From NCBI GenBank assembly GCA_905372875.1, contig CAJPQU010000131.1, positions 1-5,251 on the forward strand: a stretch of DNA of 5,251 bases, in the 5' to 3' direction. Every line of letters starts with the position of its first letter. Within the stretch, counting starts at the first letter, position 1. Shown here in pieces: positions 1 through 5,251 of this stretch. Under the pieces are notes generated by a model. It was not told the DNA's origin. It ran no database searches and saw only the letters and a list, made by a program, of their open reading frames with translations. The translations under genes were made by a program, and so were the position numbers. The DNA comes from an uncultured Schwartzia sp. (GTDB taxonomy: Bacteria; Bacillota; Negativicutes; Selenomonadales; Selenomonadaceae).

Positions 1-1
1 C

Positions 2-3000
2 CGGGGATTGAAACAGGTATTCAGGAAGTTCGCCGCTTTCCTGCGCTCGATCTATCAGGCATTTACGTCGGATGGCGGCCGGGCGTCGATGGAAGTGGAG
101 CGGGTAATGGATCGGATGATCGCCACGGACGAAGAAATTGAAGAGGCGGCGCAAGACAAGAGATATCGCGACTTTACGAAAGCGGGCGGGGAAAAGCTCC
201 TTCGGGAAAGCGATAAATCCACCTATCAGCGCTGGCATGAAAAAGCGAAGGCTGAAGCGAAGGAACGCCTCCGGAAGGTGGTAACGAAAAAGCTGGAACG
301 AGAACGAAAAGCGAAACTGTCTGCGGAAATCAAAAACGAAGAAGAACGCTTTCGGACGAAGCTCTATGAGGAACCCATCTACCAGGCGCGCGAAGCCGTG
401 GAGATGGCGAAGGACGAGAAAGCAGCGCTTCTCTTTTACCCGACGGTAGAAGAATATCGAGAACAGGATCAAAAAGCTTCGGCGATGGAAACGCTGGTCA
501 AAGAACACATGGAGGACTATCGCCGGACGCGGGAAAAGGCGCTTTTAGAGAACGCCATCACACCGGACGAAGTGGAAAAGGCGATGGCAGGTACGGAGTA
601 TCACGCCCGGCTGATGGCCTACGAGGCGAAGGCCTTCGCCAAACAGGCGGACGCCCTGCGTCGCATCAGCGGGAAAGCGCAGGCGGCCATGGAGGAAGTG
701 GAGGAGAAGATTGAGGAGATGCCGGAGGCCGGTCGGGCGTCCGCAGAAGAGGCGGAGTTGACAAAAGAAGAGGTCACTGCCCGGATTAAAGAAGCAGTTC
801 AAGGAATGGACGAAAAGGACATTCCGAAAATCCCGATTCAAGATGCCCACCGCTTTGATAGACTTGAACAAAAGGATATTTTTACTGCCGCGCTCAAAGA
901 AATGGAAAAATTAGCTACTGAGAAAATCATCGATCCGCTGGGGAATAAAGTTTATTTCGCCCCAGGAAAGACAGAAACCTTGGAGAGCTATGTCCTGCAT
1001 TTAACTGCGGGAAAAGGGAAACCTATAGAAGATATTCGCATCAAGCGTGTGCTTGGGCTTTCCTTGGCAAGAGAAACGATAGCCAATCCCTTAGCTATTA
1101 TCGTGCAAGAGAATGGTCGGAAAGCTTATCTGGCACTATATTCAGACGGTAAAGATTTTCACAACAACATCATCGTTGGTGTCGAGGAAGGACAAGCGGG
1201 GCGCGTCGTCACATCGACACTGGCAGCAGATAAAAAAAGCGACAAGAAAGCCGCTGTGCGCGAGTTCAAAAAGCGCATCAGCGGCTCCAAGGAAGTTCTA
1301 TATATATGGGAGGGGCTGTCCGGGCATTCGCGTCCCTCCTCCGAAACATGGGCTTCGACGCTTAATGCCAAGCTCCACCCGTCCGGCAACTTTAGTATAG
1401 CAGAGGACGACGGGAAAAGCAAGGGGGCGGGGAAAAGCGAAAAGAAAACGGATACGGCGAAGGAGAAATACAGCGCCCGGGATCTCTATCGCGCGATTCA
1501 CCGCCTGCGGTCGGCGCACCGCTGGGGGGCGGAGGAGCTTTCGGCCATCGACGCCTTAGGGAAGGCGGCTTCCAAGGCCGACCTGAAAGCGGCGTGGGGG
1601 AAGGCCAAGGAGCTCCTTACCACGGAGCATTTAGCAGAGCAGGAGCTAAAGGAGGCCCTCCGGGGGCAGAGCCAGCTCTATCGGGAATTGGCCAGAAAAG
1701 AGATCGCCAACATGACGATCACGGAGGCATCGGCCATCATGACGTTCCGGCGCCAGGAAAAGGAGAGCGCTGCGCGCGTGGAGCGGCTGGTCAAGGCGGA
1801 GAACTGGGCGGCGGCAGAAAAGGAAAAGCAAAAGCAGATGATGGCTGCCGCGCTGGTCGCCGAATCGCGAAAACTCCGGGAACGCGTGGACATCCTCAAA
1901 CGAAAGCTCGAAGGGTACCTGAAAGGAAAGGAGAAGCTTCCACCATCGGAGGGGTATTGGCTGCACCATTTAGCCTATCTTTTGCGGCTGACGGATGAAG
2001 ATGTGGCGGCCCCTGCCAAGCTGGAGAAATTAGGAACGATGCGAGAAAGGCTTTCGGCGGGACTCGATACAAAAGCGGGCGAAGGTGGAGAAGATCCCTT
2101 GGCGGCGCTTGAGAAAATAGCGTCCAGCGCTTCAGAAAACGGCTATTTCGGCATGACGCTGAAAGATTTTGAAGAGGCGGCGCAGGGAATGGCGATCCTC
2201 TACGTCACCGGACGGGACAAAAACAAGATGAAAACCATGGCCGGGCGTACCATTGAGGAGATCGTCGACGAAATCCTCGGCGATCCGACGAGCCTTCTGG
2301 GCGATATCAGCGTCACGCAGCATAAAGTCAATGACGACGAGGGCGGCCTCGGCTATAGCGGCATTTTGGCGAAAGCGCCGAAGATCGGGCACGTCATGGC
2401 GACCGCCGGGCAACGGTATTTAGCGGCGACGATGAAACCGGAGCTGATGATGGAGCTCTTAGGAGAAAAGGCGCATCGGTATCTTTACGGGACACTGGAG
2501 CGGGCGGCAGAAAAGGAATCCATCATGACGGCCAGCGCCATGGCCAAAGTGGATGAAATCGTCGGCGCATACACGAACGCGGAACGAAGAAAATGGCAGG
2601 AGCAAAACATTCCATGGTTCGAGGGGGAAATGATCTCAAAGGAAAACATCCTGGCCATGGCGCTGAACCTTGGCAATGAGATCAACCGGAGCCGGCTGGC
2701 CGAAGGCTTTTCCGACATGGAGCATATCCATCCTATTGAGGAGATCGTCGCCCGGGTGGAGCAGCACATGGAGGAGAAGGACTGGAAATTCGTCCAAGAC
2801 ATCTGGGATTTCCTCGGCACCTATTGGCCGGAGACGGTGCGCATCGAAATGATCATGAACGGCACCGAGCTGCATCCGCAGCCAGCGAAAGCCTTTACAG
2901 CCCGGACGAAGACAGGCCAAGAGATCAAGATGAAGGGCGGCTATTACCCTATCGTCTACAACGCCATGAAGAATATGAAAGCGATGGACCAGACGATCGA

Positions 3001-4945
3001 CGAAGCAGCCAAGTACAATATGGCTGGCGCGGCGGCGCTCTCGACGGGATTGAGCTCAACAAAGTCCCGCACACAGGCGGAGATCAAACGGCGGCCGCTC
3101 CTCCTCTCGCTACGGGTGATCCCAAAACACCTGGGAGAGGTGATCCACAATCAGAGCCATCGTATCGCTTGCCGGGACGTCTATCGGATCATCAACAGCG
3201 GGGCCTTTTCCAACTATGTAACAAAACGCATGGGCGAACCGTTTTACACGAATCTGAAACAGTGGGCGATCGATGTCTGGCAGACGCAGAGCGCGCAATT
3301 TAACCAGGCGGAAGGCAATATCAATAAACTATTGCAAGGCTTACGCTCCAATGCAGCTTTAGCGATTATGGGGTATCGCATGTGGCCGGTGGTGGAAAAC
3401 GCGACGAATATTTTCCCGGGGATGCACCAGATCGGCGCGGCTAACATGCTGTCCGCCGTCGGGGATTTCTACGCGAATTTCGGGACATATAAAGAGCTGC
3501 TCCATAAATCCGTGTTCATGGCCAGCCGTATCGATCATCTGGATCGAGATCTAAAGCGCCAGCGCCGGATGTTTGAAAAAGATGGTACGGCGCCGGAATG
3601 GCTGAAAGATCATGCCTACTGGTGCATGGAGAAAACCGATCTCATGTTCTCCGCGCCGCTTTGGTGCCGGGCCTATAAAGACGCGTTCGCGCCGAAACTG
3701 GCCGAAGTCATGGCAGAGAACGAGGCGGCGAAAAAAGTGATCGACGAGGCCTACGAGGAAAAACAGAAGGCGGACGCGTTAGTTTACGATCTCATAGCGC
3801 GGCAAAAGAAGATCGAGGAAGAGCTGACGCGACGCCATCACAGCACACCCCTTACGGAGGAGACGGAATTTTCCCGGATGCCGAAGGATGAGCTTACGGC
3901 GGAAGCCTTCCGACTGAACGGCGACATCGCCGAAGCCGAGCGCACAGCGGCCGAGAAAGGGCAGCGGCTGGAGCTGGTCAGCGGGCGGGAGATCAAGACG
4001 CCGAAGGAAATGAATAAAGAAGCGGAAACGCGGGCCATCTTCGCTGCTGATAAGACCGTGCGCGAAGTCTTCGGCTCGGGGGATGTGAAAGACCTGGCGA
4101 GCATCCAGAAGGGCGGCGAGCTGAATAAGCTCTTCACTATGTTCTACGGGTATTTTTCCGTTCAGGCGAATGCGATCATAAAGGCTTACTATCGGGGGCG
4201 GAGCGCGAAAAGCTGGGCGCCCTTGGCGTCGGTTATCCTATATCGGATTTTTCTCACGTCGGCTTTGGCCACGCTGATGCGGATGGTGCTCATGAGCGAA
4301 GGGGACGACGATAAGGATAAATACCGAAAGGATAAAGACGGCAATAAGATTGAAATTCCTACAGCCGAGCGCATTCTGAAACAATACGCCAAGAATACGC
4401 TGTCGACGGCCACGGGGATGATGGTCGGCGTCCGGGACATCGGGAATTTTTACATTAACATGGCGTTTGAGGGAACGGATTACGGCCGGGGAATGGCGCT
4501 TTTTGGCAGCGCTGTGTCGAGGGCCTTCCAGGAGAGCTCAATGCTCTCCAAGCTACTGATGGCCAGAGAGGAGGTCAACGAAAAAGCAAGACTGGCGGAA
4601 GAGAAGCGAAAGGCCAGATACGACAAGATGACGGCGCGGCAGAGAAAGAAATTCGACGAGGAGCAAAAATACCGGCGGCCGCCAAAGAAAATTACCTGGT
4701 TGGACATCAGCCGTTCGGCAGCCATGACGGGAACGTATCTCACGGCTAACAAGTTCGGCGTAACCGATACGATGACGAACGCGGTATTTTCGACGATGCA
4801 ATATCTCTGGGACGACGACGGCCGCTACGAAAAGACGCTGTGGAATATGATCGTTCATTCCGCAATCTTTGCAAAAAAGCCGGTAAAGCGGATCATTCCG
4901 GAGCGCCCGAAGAAAGAAGAAAAGAGAAGGAGGAGAAGTAGATGA
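2..4945 (+). CDS. Giant polyvalent-type phage protein, probable internal virion / DNA-ejection protein (5'-truncated by window edge)
   Basis: A single uninterrupted frame of 1647 visible codons ends at TGA 4943-4945. The first possible start is TTG at 8 (residue numbers here count from it), but the frame is open to the left edge and there is no room to see a ribosome binding site, so the true start probably lies upstream. The protein is rich in Lys, Glu, Ala and Arg, almost Cys-free (3 Cys), and mostly helical. Modules by residue: 1-258 charged helices; 262-445 alpha/beta, BECR nuclease-like; 460-490 Gly/Ser/Lys linker; 490-650 helical; 800-1215 helical core with GGYYP at 977-981; 1233-1340 coiled coil; 1341-1400 conserved-looking block; 1403-1429 hydrophobic; 1623-1645 basic tail. 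It lies directly before a T7 gp17-like fibre gene, the place of gp16 in T7-like phages, which suggests a protein packaged in the head and ejected with the DNA. No lytic transglycosylase motif was seen; it could lie upstream. The phage origin is fairly sure, the exact role inferred. Confidence 0.72.
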   Translation, partial: RGLKQVFRKFAAFLRSIYQAFTSDGGRASMEVERVMDRMIATDEEIEEAAQDKRYRDFTKAGGEKLLRESDKSTYQRWHEKAKAEAKERLRKVVTKKLERERKAKLSAEIKNEEERFRTKLYEEPIYQAREAVEMAKDEKAALLFYPTVEEYREQDQKASAMETLVKEHMEDYRRTREKALLENAITPDEVEKAMAGTEYHARLMAYEAKAFAKQADALRRISGKAQAAMEEVEEKIEEMPEAGRASAEEAELTKEEVTARIKEAVQGMDEKDIPKIPIQDAHRFDRLEQKDIFTAALKEMEKLATEKIIDPLGNKVYFAPGKTETLESYVLHLTAGKGKPIEDIRIKRVLGLSLARETIANPLAIIVQENGRKAYLALYSDGKDFHNNIIVGVEEGQAGRVVTSTLAADKKSDKKAAVREFKKRISGSKEVLYIWEGLSGHSRPSSETWASTLNAKLHPSGNFSIAEDDGKSKGAGKSEKKTDTAKEKYSARDLYRAIHRLRSAHRWGAEELSAIDALGKAASKADLKAAWGKAKELLTTEHLAEQELKEALRGQSQLYRELARKEIANMTITEASAIMTFRRQEKESAARVERLVKAENWAAAEKEKQKQMMAAALVAESRKLRERVDILKRKLEGYLKGKEKLPPSEGYWLHHLAYLLRLTDEDVAAPAKLEKLGTMRERLSAGLDTKAGEGGEDPLAALEKIASSASENGYFGMTLKDFEEAAQGMAILYVTGRDKNKMKTMAGRTIEEIVDEILGDPTSLLGDISVTQHKVNDDEGGLGYSGILAKAPKIGHVMATAGQRYLAATMKPELMMELLGEKAHRYLYGTLERAAEKESIMTASAMAKVDEIVGAYTNAERRKWQEQNIPWFEGEMISKENILAMALNLGNEINRSRLAEGFSDMEHIHPIEEIVARVEQHMEEKDWKFVQDIWDFLGTYWPETVRIEMIMNGTELHPQPAKAFTARTKTGQEIKMKGGYYPIVYNAMKNMKAMDQTIDEAAKYNMAGAAALSTGLSSTKSRTQAEIKRRPLLLSLRVIPKHLGEVIHNQSHRIACRDVYRIINSGAFSNYVTKRMGEPFYTNLKQWAIDVWQTQSAQFNQAEGNINKLLQGLRSNAALAIMGYRMWPVVENATNIFPGMHQIGAANMLSAVGDFYANFGTYKELLHKSVFMASRIDHLDRDLKRQRRMFEKDGTAPEWLKDHAYWCMEKTDLMFSAPLWCRAYKDAFAPKLAEVMAENEAAKKVIDEAYEEKQKADALVYDLIARQKKIEEELTRRHHSTPLTEETEFSRMPKDELTAEAFRLNGDIAEAERTAAEKGQRLELVSGREIKTPKEMNKEAETRAIFAADKTVREVFGSGDVKDLASIQKGGELNKLFTMFYGYFSVQANAIIKAYYRGRSAKSWAPLASVILYRIFLTSALATLMRMVLMSEGDDDKDKYRKDKDGNKIEIPTAERILKQYAKNTLSTATGMMVGVRDIGNFYINMAFEGTDYGRGMALFGSAVSRAFQESSMLSKLLMAREEVNEKARLAEEKRKARYDKMTARQRKKFDEEQKYRRPPKKITWLDISRSAAMTGTYLTANKFGVTDTMTNAVFSTMQYLWDDDGRYEKTLWNMIVHSAIFAKKPVKRIIPERPKKEEKRRRRSR
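8..780 (+). other. N-terminal helical region of the giant protein
   Basis: Residues 1-258 are almost all helix-forming and highly charged, with long Lys/Glu/Arg/Ala runs and likely coiled-coil stretches (for example residues 60-130 and 215-258). The first 45 residues have aromatic-basic helix character (FRKFAAFLRSIYQAF), followed by VMDRMIATDEEIEEAA. As I recall the family, a similar segment occurs inside large phage polyvalent proteins after an N-terminal enzymatic or protease-like domain, not at the very start of a protein. There is no signal peptide: the hydrophobic residues of the first helix alternate with basic ones. No catalytic motif was recognised. The family comparison is from memory and unsearched. 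Confidence 0.4.
791..1342 (+). other. BECR-fold (PBECR-like) nuclease/toxin module within the giant protein
   Basis: Residues about 262-445 differ from the helical flanks: they alternate short beta-type and helical segments, and read like phage barnase-EndoU-colicin E5/D-RelE domains. Visible elements in order are DPLGNKVYF (309-317), His331 in VLHLTAGKGK, a helix with Arg344 and Arg347, LARETIANPLAII (353-365, with the family-like helix then N-P then strand), KAYLALY (372-378), HNNIIVGVEE (385-394), and a strand with RVVTSTL (399-405). His331, Arg347/Arg355, Asn360-Pro361 and Thr402/Ser403/Thr404 are the candidate active-site positions. In such families this fold usually cuts RNA (tRNA, mRNA or rRNA). 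GC drops to about 44% here. The alternative is a non-catalytic alpha/beta polyvalent-associated domain. The assignment is by pattern only; no search or structure model was possible. Confidence 0.5.
1385..1477 (+). other. Low-complexity inter-module linker
   Basis: Residues 460-490 are rich in Gly, Ser, Lys and Asp (for example DDGKSKGAGKSEKKTD) and sit exactly between the alpha/beta module and the next helical region. Two short aromatic-Ser motifs bracket the linker: NFSIAEDD at 461-468 and EKYSAR at 486-491. Composition and position indicate a flexible, solvent-exposed hinge. GC has returned to the gene's usual level here, so the AT-rich segment ends before the linker. Confidence 0.5.
2405..3652 (+). 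other. Helical core with GGYYP motif
   Basis: Residues about 800-1215 form a long alpha-helical section. It includes NLGNEINRSRLAEGF, a Trp/Asp-rich helix pair (KDWKFVQDIWDFLGTYW), the motif KGGYYPIVYN (976-985), a Ser/Thr-rich stretch (STGLSSTKSRTQ), a helix with HLGEVIHNQSHRIACRDVYR, and MGYRMWPVVENATNIFPG. It ends in LMFSAPLWCRAYKDAF, with Trp1219. I recall this order (Asn/Arg helix, Trp helices, GGYYP, an Arg/Pro-rich turn, a His helix) from the C-terminal halves of giant phage virion or polyvalent proteins. No catalytic residues are proposed; a structural role in the ejection assembly is inferred. Confidence 0.42.
3704..4027 (+). other. Coiled-coil segment within the C-terminal half
   Basis: Residues about 1233-1340 are an almost continuous Glu/Lys/Ala-rich heptad-like stretch, broken near the middle by RRHHSTPLTEETEF, which suggests a helical hairpin. 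It separates the block ending in LWCRAYKDAF from the block with AADKTVREVFGSGDVKDLA. It could be an oligomerisation arm. Coiled-coil character is judged by eye from the residue pattern. Confidence 0.5.
4214..4294 (+). other. Hydrophobic, possibly membrane-inserting segment of the giant protein
   Basis: Residues 1403-1429 (from WAPLASVILYRIFL to LMRMVLM) form the most hydrophobic stretch seen in the protein, about 27 residues with only two Arg. It is followed at once by a strongly charged segment (EGDDDKDKYRKDKDG). A second weaker apolar stretch follows around TATGMMVGVRDIGNFYINMAF. The two Arg within make a classical transmembrane helix uncertain; an amphipathic or conditionally inserting helix, as expected for a protein that helps form a DNA conduit across the envelope, is an equal possibility. 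Confidence 0.4.
4927..4933 (+). promoter_or_regulatory. Ribosome binding site AAGGAGG for the tail-fibre gene
   Basis: A perfect AAGGAGG lies 8 bases before the ATG at 4942. It is inside the last codons of the giant gene, where the same bases encode the Arg run of its basic tail (AGG AGG AGA). The strength and spacing settle the start of the downstream gene. Together with the ATGA overlap it indicates translational coupling of the two genes. Confidence 0.85.
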
Positions 4946-5251
4946 TTGCAAGCACGAAAACAAAAGTGATTTACCTTGGCAACGGGGAAACAAAAGAATT
5001 CCCTATAACGTTCGGCTATGCGGATCCGGCCACGGTGAAAGCGGGGATCTACGATCCGGCCACGGATCAGACGACGGAGCTGACGAAAGATTATTACGTA
5101 GACACGGTGCGAAACTCGGTCTTTTATCCAGGCTACGCCCCGGGGCAGGCGCCGCCGGAAAGCGAGCAGCCCGGGCCGCTGCCCGCGCCGAAAAAGCTGG
5201 TTGTCTACCGCGTGACACCGATGGATCAGACGATCGACCTCGGCACGAAAT
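4942..5251 (+). CDS. T7 gp17-type tail fibre protein, N-terminal part (cut by window end)
   Basis: ATG at 4942 overlaps the stop of the giant gene (ATGA) and has a perfect AAGGAGG 8 bases upstream. The frame is open for 103 codons to the right edge, with no stop. The protein starts with short beta strands: TKVIYLGNGETKEFPITFGY (5-24), TVKAGIYD (31-38), LTKDYYVD (47-54), SVFYPGY (59-65), then LVVYRVTPMDQTIDLGTK (86-103). This matches, in order and spacing, the N-terminal tail-attachment domain of T7 gp17 fibres: a 'DG-x-x-x-x-F-x-I-PF-x-Y' opening, a strand, a 'DY' strand, then an 'L-R-R-V-T' strand leading to 'DF'. That domain anchors the fibre to the podovirus tail. An unusual Pro-rich loop (residues 63-85) sits before the RVT strand. 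The receptor-binding part lies beyond the window. A non-fibre tail protein with the same N-terminal domain is possible. Confidence 0.68.
   Translation, partial: MIASTKTKVIYLGNGETKEFPITFGYADPATVKAGIYDPATDQTTELTKDYYVDTVRNSVFYPGYAPGQAPPESEQPGPLPAPKKLVVYRVTPMDQTIDLGTK
5023..5065 (+). repeat. Short in-frame direct repeat in the tail-fibre gene
   Basis: GATCCGGCCACGG occurs at 5023-5035 and again at 5053-5065, exactly 30 bases (10 codons) apart. Both copies encode the peptide D-P-A-T (residues 28-31 and 38-41). They flank a predicted beta strand, so the repeat may be a small local duplication or may reflect two similar turns. Confidence 0.6.

Noticed and set aside
758..790. Perfect TTGACA (758-763) at the edge of the AT-rich island, considered as a promoter
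   Set aside because: No TATAAT-like box at 16-18 bases; the nearest weak match (GATTAA at 784) is 20 bases away, and it is inside a long reading frame with no gene start behind it.
545..871. Open frame of 108 codons on the minus strand
   Set aside because: It lies wholly antisense to the giant gene, reads as Leu/Arg/Phe/His-rich mirror sequence of a Lys/Glu-rich protein, and no ribosome binding site was recognised.
2984..3001. M-D-Q-T-I-D encoded in both the giant gene and the fibre gene (again at 5221-5238), with near-identical bases
   Set aside because: Only six residues, in unrelated contexts (a helix and a beta domain); most likely chance plus shared codon preference.
2824..3303. Open frame of 159 codons in another + frame
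   Set aside because: It sits fully inside the giant gene, has low-complexity Arg/Gly/Asp/Pro composition typical of a shifted frame in GC-rich DNA, and has no family resemblance.
2..4945. Lytic transglycosylase (SLT) domain expected for a T7 gp16 equivalent
   Set aside because: No SLT-type catalytic Glu motif context was found in the visible residues; it may lie upstream of the window or be absent.
4553..4993. Open frame of 146 codons on the minus strand across the gene junction
   Set aside because: Antisense to the coupled end/start of two well-supported genes, with Arg/Leu/Phe/Ser-rich shadow composition; no motif.
5003..5218. Open frame of 71 codons on the minus strand
   Set aside because: Antisense to the fibre gene start; Arg/Ala/Pro/Ser-rich shadow of a GC-rich coding stretch.
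1..5251. Excess of GATC sites (about 43 by eye, against about 20 expected at random)
   Set aside because: Largely explained by preference for ATC as the Ile codon after codons ending in G; uneven along the window and not arranged in any pattern that suggests an origin or methylation signal.

Overview
This window is almost entirely phage (or prophage) structural DNA, read left to right on the + strand. It holds the 3' part of one giant reading frame (at least 1647 codons, open at the left edge) and the first 103 codons of a second gene, which runs off the right edge. Nothing recognisable as an RNA gene, insertion sequence, CRISPR array, promoter or terminator is present, and there is no intergenic gap: the two genes overlap by 4 bases (ATGA).

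The second gene starts with a domain that resembles the N-terminal tail-attachment domain of T7 gp17-type tail fibres. In T7-like podoviruses the gene just before the fibre is the giant internal virion protein gp16, which is ejected with the DNA. The giant frame occupies that place. Its long, charged, mostly alpha-helical, multi-module layout fits the 'polyvalent proteins': very large phage proteins thought to enter the cell with the genome and carrying several effector domains. From N to C it shows: a helical K/E-rich region; a compact alpha/beta module (about residues 262-445) that looks like a phage BECR-fold (barnase-EndoU-colicin E5/D-RelE) nuclease domain; a Gly/Ser/Lys linker; a helical region; a long helical core with a GGYYP motif; a coiled-coil section; a conserved-looking block followed by a hydrophobic segment; and a very basic tail.

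The best candidate for something new is the nuclease-like module. It coincides with a clear drop in GC (hand count about 44% over 781-1200, against 55-75% in sampled flanking lines), as expected for a domain acquired separately and placed in frame in a GC-richer virion gene. If correct, this is an ejected structural protein carrying a toxin-type nuclease.

The host cannot be read directly. The strong AAGGAGG ribosome binding site, GC near 55% and podovirus-type gene order would fit a phage of a moderately GC-rich bacterium, possibly a Bacillota member, but this is a weak inference. All domain names rest on recalled family patterns, not searches.
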